This document shows, in pieces, positions 36,040-45,888 of a DNA stretch of 64,000 bases. Below the pieces are notes generated by a model, which saw only the letters and a list, made by a program, of their open reading frames with translations, searched no databases and was not told where the DNA came from. Position 1 is the stretch's first letter, and the number at the start of each line of letters is the position of its first letter. A program made the position numbers and the translations under genes. The DNA is from Mariniphaga sediminis (GTDB lineage: Bacteria; Bacteroidota; Bacteroidia; Bacteroidales; Prolixibacteraceae), in NCBI RefSeq assembly GCF_003573545.1, contig NZ_QWET01000006.1, positions 186,001-250,000 on the forward strand, in the 5' to 3' direction.

Positions 36040-39039
36040 TTACCTCTTAATAATTTTATATGCTTTTATTTTGGTATCATTATCTGATATTTTAAGAATA
36101 TAGATACCTGCTTTAAGATCTGAGGTGTTCAGGGACATTTTTCCACCCTCATTATTTCTGGTTTCCAATATCTTACTTCCAGTTATTGTATAAACTGAAA
36201 CGGTGCTATACAACGGGACCTTATCCAGCATAATTATATTATCGAAAGGAACCGGATACACCGAGATTTCATCATCATCAAGCTTCAATTCATCATTTGA
36301 GGTTATCGCGTCTGACAGAATACGTATGGCTCCAATATAAAAGAATCCCGTGCTATTATCATTTGCATCACCTTTTTCAACATTTAGGACTATTTTACCT
36401 TCTGCATCAGGAGTGATATCAGAGATGACCGCAACTTCAGATGTATTACTGGCGACATTGAGATTAGCTGTTCCGGTATTTCCACCAACTACGGTGTATT
36501 TTGTATCCCGGTTATCTGATGCGGTTCTTGAACCAAATATTACAAAAGTATATTTGGAGCCTTGTTTAAGGTTCTCAAACCTAAAACCTCCCGATGGAAT
36601 AACTTTCCCATTAAATTCTCCGGTATGCCCATAGTAACTGTCGGACGTAGCGTTAACAGGCATATCTATTGCTGCTGCCGGCGATGTAGTACCTGCCGTA
36701 TTAACGGCACTAAATGGATCATAAACGTAAGCACTTATACCAGTCATTTCCCCTTCGGCATTGACTAACTGAACTGTTGTGCCATCAGTATTGTGGGTAA
36801 TACTAAAGTTGTTCCAGTAGGGTTGTGCCAGTGTTGCACTATCCCCGCAATCAATATTAATCAAAGCATCCAACTCCATAACAGTAGTAGTTGTATCATA
36901 GGCAATACGAATTGCCCCGATGTAAAAAAATCCTACACTATTATCATTGTTTTCTCCTTTTGAAACGTCAAGTGTAATTACGCCATTACCATCCGGATTG
37001 ATATTTTCAATCGTAGCAACTTCAGATGTATTGCTGGCTGCATTCAGACTTGCAGTCCCCATATTTTGACCAGTAACAGTGTACTTTGCTTCACGATTAT
37101 CTGTAGCTGTCCGGGAACCAAATATTGTAAAACTATATGCTGTATTTGGATCGAGGTTTACAAACTTGAAACCTCCTGTTGGGACTTCTTTTCCATTAAA
37201 TTCCCCTGCATGTCCGTAATAACTGTCAGAAGTTGCGCTTGCTGGCATGTCCAGAGTAACGTCAGGAGTAGTAGTTCCTGAACTGTTTACTGAACTGAAA
37301 GTATCATATACATAAGCATCTATCCCGGTTTCATTCCCCCCGGAATCAATCAATTGCATTACAGAGTCAGGATTATTATGATTAGCTGTAAAGTTATTCC
37401 AATTGGGTGTAGTCATGTTTTGATCGGAGCCAAAATCAATATTAATGATTTTTACAGGTCCCAAATCCGGTTCAACCAATACTCCTACATAGGGAGTAGC
37501 AGGCACAGTAATGCCAGCTAAGCTATAAAGCGCATTTCGCCAAAGTGTAAGACCGTTCGTGGTAAAATTCTTTCCGCCATTCTTACTGATTGCACCAAAA
37601 TTCTGCCCAAAGGAAATCATCCTTGCTTGTGTAGTTTCAGAACCAATTTGCGTCCCGGAAGGTATATCATTAACGAATATACTGGAAGCTGCATCTGTAA
37701 TTTCAGCTGCCTCGCCTAACAGAGTACTCGTATTCGACATTGTAACACCCCGGGCATAGTTTAATGCTTTTGTTCCGCCAGCACCATTATCATCGGCAGT
37801 TTCTTTGAATACCGTAAATTTATTATCTGTAAAAGTAATACCATTAAACAATTCATTGGATTGATTTGCCGGATCCACTTCTATGTCCTTACCAGCAATA
37901 TCTCCCCCTCCGGTTGGGCTGCCACTGGCAATGGCCCTGCCATCTTTTAATGCGTAAACTTTATTATAAACGAAAGGAACTGAAATTTGAGATAATGCTG
38001 CTGAACCTGTTGGCGATAAAATAGAAGCAGTGGAGCCAAAACTTTCCTGAACGACGACTAATTCGAAGCCTGTTAAATCAACAGTAGCATCATCTGCTAC
38101 CGCAAAAACAGTTACATCAAAGTTTACATCTTCCTTTAATAAACGAATTATGACATCGTCATCTGTTGTAGAAGCTGTTGCATCCATTGTACGGTTAGAA
38201 GTAAGGTATGCAACTTTTGTAGGTTGAGCTGCCCCTACAGGTGTAGTGGGGACAGGAAGCCTGGCTAAGCTGTACAGCGCATTACGCCAGAGTGTGATTC
38301 CGTTATCGGTAAAATTTGTGCCATTATTTTTACTTATCGCACCAAAATTTTGCCCAAAGGCAATCATTCTTGCCTGTAACGTTTCAGATCCAATTTGTGT
38401 TCCGGCCGGGATATCGTTCAAAAATATAGTTGTTGCCGCATCTGTAATTTCACTCGCTGTCCCGAATAAAGTATTTGTATTGGACAATGTAACATCGCGT
38501 GCATAGTTTAATGCTTTCGTGCCGTCAGCCCCTGTATCATCAGCTGTTTCTTTGAATACATCAAATTTGTTACTTGTAAAGGTGATGGCATTAAACAATT
38601 CATGAGACTGCTTTGCCGGGTCTACTTCTATGGTTGTGCCTACAATTTCTCCTCCCCCGGTTGGGCTGCCACTGGTAACGGCCCGACCATCTTTAATTGC
38701 CCAAACTTTATTATAAAGGAAAGGAATAGAAATTTGTGACAGAGCAGCTGATCCTGAGGGTGATAAAATACCAGAAGTTGAGCCAAAACTTTCCTGAATA
38801 ACTGCTATATCGAAACCATTCAGGTCAACAGTCGCATCATCTGCTACTGCAAAGACTGTTACGTCAAAGTTTGCATCTTTTTTTAACAATCGGATTATCG
38901 CGTCATCATCTGTTTTAGAAGCTGTTACATCCATTGCTCGATTAGAAGTAATGTATGCAACCTTTTTTTGTGCGTTACTGACAGATATGGCAAATACCAT
39001 TAGTAAAACTGTGAATAATTTTAATGTAGAAATTTTCAT
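36040..39039 (-). CDS. Modular T9SS protein: two ThuA/GATase-like modules and two INIDCG modules
   Basis: 999 residues; signal peptide MKISTLKLFTVLLMVFAISVSNAQ. Module 1 occurs twice (about 26-265 and 275-515): VAYITSNRAMD ... FDVTVFAVADDATVDL, AVIQESFGST, IPFLYNKVWAIKDGRAV, QARMIAFGQNFGAIS. Its alternation of beta and alpha segments resembles the ThuA/glutamine-amidotransferase-like flavodoxin fold. Module 2 occurs twice (about 533-717 and 728-912): INIDFGSDQ...WNNFT, DSYYGH..EFNGK, GSRTATDNR, GFFYIGAIRI. The end is a T9SS sorting domain (VYPVPFDNIIMLDKVP ... GIYILKISDND). No catalytic residues can be named; a binding or adhesive role at the surface is possible. Function unknown. Confidence 0.8.
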   Translation of the reverse strand: MKISTLKLFTVLLMVFAISVSNAQKKVAYITSNRAMDVTASKTDDDAIIRLLKKDANFDVTVFAVADDATVDLNGFDIAVIQESFGSTSGILSPSGSAALSQISIPFLYNKVWAIKDGRAVTSGSPTGGGEIVGTTIEVDPAKQSHELFNAITFTSNKFDVFKETADDTGADGTKALNYARDVTLSNTNTLFGTASEITDAATTIFLNDIPAGTQIGSETLQARMIAFGQNFGAISKNNGTNFTDNGITLWRNALYSLARLPVPTTPVGAAQPTKVAYLTSNRTMDATASTTDDDVIIRLLKEDVNFDVTVFAVADDATVDLTGFELVVVQESFGSTASILSPTGSAALSQISVPFVYNKVYALKDGRAIASGSPTGGGDIAGKDIEVDPANQSNELFNGITFTDNKFTVFKETADDNGAGGTKALNYARGVTMSNTSTLLGEAAEITDAASSIFVNDIPSGTQIGSETTQARMISFGQNFGAISKNGGKNFTTNGLTLWRNALYSLAGITVPATPYVGVLVEPDLGPVKIINIDFGSDQNMTTPNWNNFTANHNNPDSVMQLIDSGGNETGIDAYVYDTFSSVNSSGTTTPDVTLDMPASATSDSYYGHAGEFNGKEVPTGGFKFVNLDPNTAYSFTIFGSRTATDNREAKYTVTGQNMGTASLNAASNTSEVATIENINPDGNGVITLDVSKGENNDNSVGFFYIGAIRIAYDTTTTVMELDALINIDCGDSATLAQPYWNNFSITHNTDGTTVQLVNAEGEMTGISAYVYDPFSAVNTAGTTSPAAAIDMPVNATSDSYYGHTGEFNGKVIPSGGFRFENLKQGSKYTFVIFGSRTASDNRDTKYTVVGGNTGTANLNVASNTSEVAVISDITPDAEGKIVLNVEKGDANDNSTGFFYIGAIRILSDAITSNDELKLDDDEISVYPVPFDNIIMLDKVPLYSTVSVYTITGSKILETRNNEGGKMSLNTSDLKAGIYILKISDNDTKIKAYKIIKR

Positions 39040-39412
39040 CGTTAATTGATATTAGGAATTATAAAACTTTTAATCAAATTTTTGAGGTTTTACTGAGAAT
39101 CAACTAAGTGTAGTCTAAGTATCTCAGGTGTCTTTTTATCCGTTTGAAAAACTATCTTTAGTCGGATAAATTTAGTTCGGATCTCTTTTGAAGACAAAAG
39201 TCTATACATCTCAGGAGTCTAGCCCGAGTCAAAAATTACTTCTTTCATGTTCTTTCATTTTTATATTAGTATTTATTCTTTTCCAAATATTGTAGCCATA
39301 TAAACTATGATTCTCTCTTCAGTGACCTTCATTGTTGTTAATTATGATTGAATCCCGATCGTCGTGATGATTCTCAGGATCCAATCATTCACTTACATCA
39401 TATCACAGAAAC
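39040..39412. other. Spacer with no recognised element
   Basis: A 373-bp A+T-rich gap between two T9SS genes. Apart from a weak repeated phrase (ATCTCAGG followed by TGTCT or AGTCT near 39120 and 39210), which may be chance, I see no gene, hairpin with a U-run or clear promoter. It must contain the start signals for the 36040-39039 gene if that is not read through. Confidence 0.5.
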
Positions 39413-42400
39413 CTACCTCTTAAGTATTTTATGCAACTCCAACCTATTTCCCGTCTTTATTTTCAGGATATAAGTCCCCGGAGGCATCCCATGAAGATCG
39501 ATTTGGGAATTATTACTTTGAGGTGTTATCTCAAGTATTTTTGTACCTAAAAGATCATACATTAAAACTTTACTTATCTTATCATTGGCTGATATATTAA
39601 GTTTGTCATTAACCGGGTTCGGATAAACTTTAATCATAGCCTCCTCAACTTCCTTTTCTGCAACATAATTCAGCTGTGCCGACTTTAATGAAGTTACCGG
39701 GGTTGTCGGTACAGTTAAACCTGCCAGGCTGTAGAAGGCGTTACGCCATAAGGTAATTCCTGCACTTGTGATGTTTGTTCCATAATCTTTACTCATTGCC
39801 CCAAAATTCATCCCAAATGCAATCATTCTGGCAGATAAAGTCTCTGAACCTACCGTTGTGCCTGCAGGTATATCGTTTAGAAATATTGAATTTGTTGTAT
39901 CTGTAATTTCACTTACTGTGCCGATCAATGTAGTGGTGTCTGAAATTGTCAGATTATAGGTATAATTTAAAGCTTTTGTTCCTACTCCTCCATAATCACT
40001 GGCAGTAGTATCAAAGACACTAAATTCATTATTGGTAAAACTAATCCCATTAAACAATTCGTTCGATTGATGAGCAGGGCTGACCGTTATCGCCAATCCT
40101 GACGCATCTCCGCTTGAACCTCCCCCACTGCTAACGGCTCTATTATTTTGTAAAGCATATACTTTATTGTATATAAATGGGATGTTTATATTTGCCAGCC
40201 CGGCAGAACCTGTAGGCTTCAATATATCGGCTAAAGAGCTAAAACTTTCCTGCACAACAGCAATGTCGAAGCCCGACAAACTTATTGTACTATCACTGCC
40301 TACAGCGAACACCGTTACATCGAAATTGTCATCCGCTTCCAATAGACCAATTATAGTATCATTTGTGACGGCAGTTGCACTTGTATCCATGGTTTTATTG
40401 TAAGTAATATACGCGACCTGGATATTAGTAGTGTCTGGTACAGCCGGAACAGTATCATTAAGACCAGCCAGGCTGTAAACAGCATTATGCCAAAGCCTTA
40501 AACCATTACTTGTCATATTTGTACCATAGTCTGCGCTTATCGCTCCAAAATTCATCCCAAACGCAATCATCCTTGCCTGTAATACTTCTGAACCTATTTG
40601 TGCCCCGGAATCAAGGTCATTTATAAATATTGAATGCGTTGTATCAGTAATTCCGGTTGCTGTGCCCAATAAGGATGTTGTATCTGAGAGGCTTAACCCA
40701 TATGTATAATTTAATGATTTGGTTCCGTCACCTCCATTATCATTTGCGGTTGAATGGAACACATCAAATGCATTATTTGTGAAAGTAATACTGTCAAACA
40801 ATTCATTAGACTGGAATGAAGGGTCGACTGTAATGGACAAGCTTGAGATATCGGCACTGGTACCTCCTCCTGTATCAACAGCCCTATTGTCGCGTAAAGC
40901 ATAAACCTTATTATAAATAAATGGAATATGGATATTTTCCAGCCCTGCTGAACCGGTAGGTTTTAAAATATCGGCAGTTGAACCAAAACTCTCCTGTATA
41001 ATTGCGACGTCGTAACCTGTAAAGTCCACTGTTGCGTTATCCGCAACCGCAAAGACGGTTACATCAAGATTTTCATCCGCCCTTAACATTCGTATTATGG
41101 TATCATTATCAGTACTGGTTGCCGTGGTATCCATTACCCGGTTTGAAGTTACATATGCAATCTTTACAAGTGTTGTATCCGTAGTTGTTGTGTCAGCGCA
41201 TGTTGTATCTGCAACGAAGGTCGAATTCATAAGCGCATAGGCCCATTCCTCAATGTTTGTATATCCATCATTATCGCCATCGCAATGTGGGTTTGAAGGA
41301 ATACCTAATGTGTGCCTTGTGGGTGTATAATTCAGTTCGATATAAGGTGCATCCTGACCAACATAAGTCCCATTGGCTATTCCAAACACCGAAGCATCTC
41401 CTCCTATAACAATTTGTTGGTTAGCCCCAGCTGAAGTAGTTTGAATAATAATATGATGACAAAGCGGGTTGGGATGATCTATAGCCTCAGTACCCGATGG
41501 TAACTGTGCATTAATTGCACTTAACACCTGACTTTGATTTGTTGTATTGGTGGTTAAATTTATTGATGTACTATTTACCGTAAAGCTAACATTGTTGGCA
41601 CTAAAGTCATAACCATTTAGCATATTGCCATCTCTTGTTAACAATCCATCCAGAACACTTAGATTATATGCTTTTGCCGGTTGAGCCCTTGGACTGTTCA
41701 AATAATCTTGCTCTCCAGCTTTTAATTTCACAATAGCCAGTGAATCAAAGTAATCCCTATTCCATGGTCTACTTCCTGAATTCACTAAAACGCTATCAAT
41801 AACATCATCCGCAGGGACTATATTATATTCGCTAATATCAAGTACATTGGACGCAGAATTATCAGTAAAGATTGCATCTACATTTGTTGAAGGCATATAA
41901 GAGAAAACACATTGTCGTTCAGTGAACCCGGAATCTTTCCTGATACAATTATTGTCGTTCATATAAATTGTACTCGAGGTATTCAGCCCCATCCTCCAAT
42001 AACTGAAATATTCAGATTTGGAATCAGTCATTGAAGGTGTTGGGTAAAAATTATTTCCGATAAATGCCCCGTTATTGCCTGTAGCAGCAGCTGAGACATC
42101 AACTCCTGTAAGTGCATAACCTGTAGCATAATTATTGATATATATGACCGAATCAGTAATGATATGAGGGAACCGGTTTGTAAACCACCCAAATAAGTTA
42201 TTATATATTGAAGCCCTGATTGGTGACCTTACAATTGCCCCAAAACCATGAGCTTCCGGTTCATTTGGTGCACTTTCATTCGCATGATAAGAATAGTGTA
42301 AAGCTTCATATAATAAACAATTTGAAATGGTAAAATTCCCACTGTACACGCCAAATAGTTCATCTGATCCCCAGCTAAAAGAACAATGGTCAAGTACAAT

Positions 42401-42898
42401 ATTATAACTTCCTGATAATGCTGTAAAACAATCCTCAACATCAACAGTACCATCCGGTCTAAGGTAATCGCCATATCGGATAGCAATATTTTGCATTAAA
42501 AGGTCGTGTGAATTAAAATAAACGGCCATTGACTTTATTGTAATTCCGGGATCAGGTGCAGTTTGCCCATAAATATTGATATAGGGGCTTGTTATTTCAA
42601 ACCAACGGGCAGCACCGCTACTATAATCTATTACACCTCCAACTTCAAAAACAACTATTCTCGGATAGGTTTGGGTTACAGCCCATTGAAAGGAGCCACT
42701 ATAAGTACCTGTTTGCAAAACTCCTGCATAAAGGGTATCCACAGTTAAAACAATGGGTTCTACTTCGCTGCCGTAAGCACCTCGGGTCTCTGTACCATAG
42801 CCAACTGCCCCGGGGAATATTCTTTGCCCTTGAGATGTTATCCATACAGACAAAAAACTCATCAAAAGAATAATAAATTTTATGTTTAGATTTTTCAT
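39413..42898 (-). CDS. PL1-like pectate lyase fused to two ThuA/GATase-like modules, T9SS-secreted
   Basis: 1161 residues; signal peptide to about residue 24. Residues about 25-400 are a PL1-type beta-helix: IFPGAVGYGTETRGAYG, RIVVFEVGGVIDYSS, NIYGQTAPDPGITI, LDHCSFSWGSDELF, HANESAPNEPEAHGFGAIVRSP and NRFPHI, whose Arg matches the PL1 catalytic Arg position. A Ca-binding-like loop DGDNDGYTNIEEW closes the lyase region near residue 560. Two copies of the module seen in the next gene follow (about 580-815 and 830-1062). A T9SS sorting domain ends the protein (VYPNPVNDKLNISAND ... GTYILKIKTG). Pectate cleavage is likely; the role of the modules is unknown. Confidence 0.87.
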   Translation of the reverse strand: MKNLNIKFIILLMSFLSVWITSQGQRIFPGAVGYGTETRGAYGSEVEPIVLTVDTLYAGVLQTGTYSGSFQWAVTQTYPRIVVFEVGGVIDYSSGAARWFEITSPYINIYGQTAPDPGITIKSMAVYFNSHDLLMQNIAIRYGDYLRPDGTVDVEDCFTALSGSYNIVLDHCSFSWGSDELFGVYSGNFTISNCLLYEALHYSYHANESAPNEPEAHGFGAIVRSPIRASIYNNLFGWFTNRFPHIITDSVIYINNYATGYALTGVDVSAAATGNNGAFIGNNFYPTPSMTDSKSEYFSYWRMGLNTSSTIYMNDNNCIRKDSGFTERQCVFSYMPSTNVDAIFTDNSASNVLDISEYNIVPADDVIDSVLVNSGSRPWNRDYFDSLAIVKLKAGEQDYLNSPRAQPAKAYNLSVLDGLLTRDGNMLNGYDFSANNVSFTVNSTSINLTTNTTNQSQVLSAINAQLPSGTEAIDHPNPLCHHIIIQTTSAGANQQIVIGGDASVFGIANGTYVGQDAPYIELNYTPTRHTLGIPSNPHCDGDNDGYTNIEEWAYALMNSTFVADTTCADTTTTDTTLVKIAYVTSNRVMDTTATSTDNDTIIRMLRADENLDVTVFAVADNATVDFTGYDVAIIQESFGSTADILKPTGSAGLENIHIPFIYNKVYALRDNRAVDTGGGTSADISSLSITVDPSFQSNELFDSITFTNNAFDVFHSTANDNGGDGTKSLNYTYGLSLSDTTSLLGTATGITDTTHSIFINDLDSGAQIGSEVLQARMIAFGMNFGAISADYGTNMTSNGLRLWHNAVYSLAGLNDTVPAVPDTTNIQVAYITYNKTMDTSATAVTNDTIIGLLEADDNFDVTVFAVGSDSTISLSGFDIAVVQESFSSLADILKPTGSAGLANINIPFIYNKVYALQNNRAVSSGGGSSGDASGLAITVSPAHQSNELFNGISFTNNEFSVFDTTASDYGGVGTKALNYTYNLTISDTTTLIGTVSEITDTTNSIFLNDIPAGTTVGSETLSARMIAFGMNFGAMSKDYGTNITSAGITLWRNAFYSLAGLTVPTTPVTSLKSAQLNYVAEKEVEEAMIKVYPNPVNDKLNISANDKISKVLMYDLLGTKILEITPQSNNSQIDLHGMPPGTYILKIKTGNRLELHKILKR

Positions 42899-43029
42899 GA
42901 TTTTAAAAATTTAGTTTTGGTATAAACACAAAGATTTTCTTACACTTCATTACTTTCTTTTCATTGGCAATTGTTTTAGGTTGAATATTTTATTGTTCCA
43001 CTTAATTTTCATATCCACATAAAAATGTA

Positions 43030-45018
43030 TCAATGAATAATGATTGATTTAGATACTCTGATATTTGTGCCTGACAACACATTCAGATTATAAAGGCCCG
43101 GAGAAAATTCAGAAAGGTTGAACTCTTTTGTGGTGAATTGTTCCGATCTTTCAAATTCTGAACTATATACCGTCTGACCAGAAACATTTGTAATGGTGAT
43201 CTTTTTGATATATTCACCGTTCTGTAAATTCGATACATTTAAGAAAAACTTTCCATTATTAGGATTAGGGTAAATGGAGATGTTATTCAAAGAATTGTTA
43301 TTGCCATTACCAATCTCAGTGGTGGAAGATATTATACCTCCGGGATTTGCGATGCTGTAGACCCATTCTTCAATGTTGGTATAGCCATTTAAATTATCAT
43401 CTGAATGTGCATTCGCAGGTATATCCAAACTATTACGTGCAGATGGATATTCATAATCACCATAGGGTGCATCTTGCCCTTTATATGTGCCACTGGCAAT
43501 CCCGAATACCGAAGCATCTCCTCCAATAACAATTTCCTTGTCACTACCAGGTGTAGTAGTTTGGATAATTATATGTTTACACATCCGGTTTGGATGGTCA
43601 ATGGCAATGGTTCCTTCCGGCAATTGTGCATTAATAGCGTCCAGTACCTGGCTTTGACTTGTTGTATTTGCAGTTAGGCTTATTGTAGTCCCGTTTACCG
43701 TAAAAACTACGTTATTCGCACTAAAGTCATACCCATTGCCCATATTCCCGGCAGTGGTTTTCAAGCCATCCTGAGGACTTAAATTATAAGCTTTTGCAGG
43801 CTGTGCCCTGGGGCTATTCAAATAATCCTGATCACCAAATTTCAATTTTTCAAGAGCTAATGCGTCATAATAGTCTCTATCCCATGGCCTCATTCCGGAA
43901 TTTATTAATATGCTGTCAATTACATCATCGGCAGGTACTATTTTGTACTTACTCACATCCACAACATTTTCTTCCGGGTTGTCGGTATAAATGGCATTCC
44001 GTTCTGTTTCACTCATGTAAGTGAATATGCAGTATCTCTGACTCTGACCTTCGTCGCTCTTAATACAGTTATTATCATGCATGTATATCGTACTTGAAAT
44101 ATCCAGGCCATTTCTCCAGTAAATGAAATATTCTGATTTTGAACTGGTCATTCCCGGAGTCGGATAAAAACTATTCCCAATAAATGCCGCATTATTGCCT
44201 GTTGCTGCTCTCCTGACATCTGCACCTAAAAGTGCATAGCCTGTAGCATAGTTGTTAATATATGCAATAGTATCAGTCCGAAACAAAGGAAATCGACTGG
44301 TGTACCACCCCAACAAACAATTATAGATAGTTACATTGGTGGGAGAACTTACTATTGCGCCAAATCCATGCGCCTCAGGTTCATTCTCCCCACTCTCATT
44401 GGCGTGATATGAATAATTTAAAGCTTCGTATGTTAAACAGTTTGATAAAGTGAAATTTTTCCCGTACGAACCAAATACTTCATCTGCCCCCCAGCTAAAT
44501 GAACAATGGTCTACCACTGCATTATAGCTTCCATCTAATCCGGTAAAACAGTCTTCAGGCGAGATAGTACCATCTGGCCTTGGATAATCTCCATAACGAA
44601 TAGCTATGTGCTGCATTAATAAATCATGCGACCTAAAGTAGATACAAACTGATTTTAAAGTAATTCCGGGGCTGGGAGCTGTTTGCCCATAGATGTTTAT
44701 ATACGGATTATCAATATGGAAATACCTGGTATTTGTAGTACTATAATCAATTACTCCTCCTACTTCAAATACTATTATTCTGGGAAAAGTTTGTGAAACA
44801 GCCCATTGAAATGACCCACGGTTTGTTCCTGTTTTTAGAATTCCTGCATAAAGGGTATCTACTGTTAAAATAGTTGGGGTTTCGCTTCCCTGGTAAGCTC
44901 CACGGAATTCAGTTCCAAATCCAACGGCACCGGGAAAAATCTTCTGTGCGCTCGATGAAATTGAAATGAAGAGTGAGCAAAAAACCAGGATGGAGTATTT
45001 TGTATAAGATTGTTTCAT
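43030..45018 (-). CDS. PL1-like pectate lyase, T9SS-secreted
   Basis: 662 residues, signal peptide MKQSYTKYSILVFCSLFISISSSAQ. The lyase is a close paralogue of the one at 39413-42898: IFPGAVGFGTEFRGAYQGSE, RIIVFEVGGVIDYST, DHCSFSWGADEVFGSYG, NEPEAHGFGAIVSSP, SRFPLF. It continues through the same FSANNV.FTVN segment and NGYTNIEEWVYS to a T9SS sorting domain (IYPNPNNGKFFLNVSNL ... GLYNLNVLSGT), without the extra modules. Expected to cleave pectate or a related polyuronide by beta-elimination at the cell surface or outside. 131 bp upstream of its paralogue; likely a tandem duplication. Confidence 0.9.
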   Translation of the reverse strand: MKQSYTKYSILVFCSLFISISSSAQKIFPGAVGFGTEFRGAYQGSETPTILTVDTLYAGILKTGTNRGSFQWAVSQTFPRIIVFEVGGVIDYSTTNTRYFHIDNPYINIYGQTAPSPGITLKSVCIYFRSHDLLMQHIAIRYGDYPRPDGTISPEDCFTGLDGSYNAVVDHCSFSWGADEVFGSYGKNFTLSNCLTYEALNYSYHANESGENEPEAHGFGAIVSSPTNVTIYNCLLGWYTSRFPLFRTDTIAYINNYATGYALLGADVRRAATGNNAAFIGNSFYPTPGMTSSKSEYFIYWRNGLDISSTIYMHDNNCIKSDEGQSQRYCIFTYMSETERNAIYTDNPEENVVDVSKYKIVPADDVIDSILINSGMRPWDRDYYDALALEKLKFGDQDYLNSPRAQPAKAYNLSPQDGLKTTAGNMGNGYDFSANNVVFTVNGTTISLTANTTSQSQVLDAINAQLPEGTIAIDHPNRMCKHIIIQTTTPGSDKEIVIGGDASVFGIASGTYKGQDAPYGDYEYPSARNSLDIPANAHSDDNLNGYTNIEEWVYSIANPGGIISSTTEIGNGNNNSLNNISIYPNPNNGKFFLNVSNLQNGEYIKKITITNVSGQTVYSSEFERSEQFTTKEFNLSEFSPGLYNLNVLSGTNIRVSKSIIIH

Positions 45019-45024
45019 TCTATT

Positions 45025-45876
45025 TTAGTTTTGATTAGTTAGAATATATTTATACAGCCATTTTTCTGCTAATTCCGGCCACACGCGCGCTGCACTATAA
45101 TTGGCGCGCATTCCATAGCCGTGGCCTCCTTCAGGAATCATGTGGAGTTCGACAGGAATTTTTAATTCAAGCAGCGCTTCAGCTACATTAAGAGAGCCAT
45201 AGTTGGCGATACCGTCGTCAGCTGTAGCATAAATAAACATGGGAGGAGAGCCTGCTCCAAAAGATACATTTTCAGGCAATGCCCGGGAGTTGGCATTTCC
45301 CATTCCTCCCGGATAAATCAGCATGGCAAAATTGGGAATGCATGAAATTGTATCGGCGGCATCGGTTGGTTCATACAAATTTTTGGGGATACCCGATACC
45401 TGTGCACTTAAATTCCCTCCGGCAGAAAATCCAATAACGCCCAGTTTGTCAGGATTAATTCCCCACTCATTAGCTGTACTGCGTACCAGCCTCATTGCAC
45501 GCTGAATATCCCGGGCAGCCAGGTCACGTTTGTCCGGCACCCTGTATTCCAACAGAAATGCTGTAACTCCCAGTTCATTTAACCACTCAGCTATTTCAGA
45601 TCCTTCTTTGTTAATACAAAGATGCTTGAAGCCCCCACCCGGACTAACGATAACAGCTACTCCGTTCTTTTTATTTTCAGGAGCTTCAAAGACAGTTAAT
45701 GAGGGGTTTGTTACATTGGTTAATCGAATGACACCATCGCCCCTGTCAGGCAGGATGGAAGGCTCTGATTCTGTGCTTGTATCCTCCCGATCAGGCCATA
45801 AAAACAGGGTTGGACTCTCCTGCGGGGTAACGAATAAATAAATAAATAAAAATGAGAGACTTATTACATATTTCAT
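45025..45876 (-). CDS. Secreted alpha/beta hydrolase, acetylxylan-esterase-like (locus C)
   Basis: 283 residues; hydrophobic leader MKYVISLSFLFIYLFVTPQ. VIVSPGGGFKHLCINKEGSEIAEWL forms the oxyanion-hole region; the nucleophile Ser is near residue 150 in GVIGFSAGGNLSA; Asp in YATADDGIANYG; His in MIPEGGHGYGMR. A paralogue of 23533-24372 in locus B. It probably removes ester groups from the polymer or oligosaccharide acted on by the neighbouring pectate lyase, whose gene begins 7 bp downstream, so the two are co-transcribed. Confidence 0.9.
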   Translation of the reverse strand: MKYVISLSFLFIYLFVTPQESPTLFLWPDREDTSTESEPSILPDRGDGVIRLTNVTNPSLTVFEAPENKKNGVAVIVSPGGGFKHLCINKEGSEIAEWLNELGVTAFLLEYRVPDKRDLAARDIQRAMRLVRSTANEWGINPDKLGVIGFSAGGNLSAQVSGIPKNLYEPTDAADTISCIPNFAMLIYPGGMGNANSRALPENVSFGAGSPPMFIYATADDGIANYGSLNVAEALLELKIPVELHMIPEGGHGYGMRANYSAARVWPELAEKWLYKYILTNQN

Positions 45877-45888
45877 ATTACTAATTTT

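Noticed and set aside
39110-39230. Two similar ATCTCAGG-TCT phrases as operator sites
   Set aside because: The match is short, the spacing shows no helical phase, and A+T-rich spacer DNA gives such pairs by chance.
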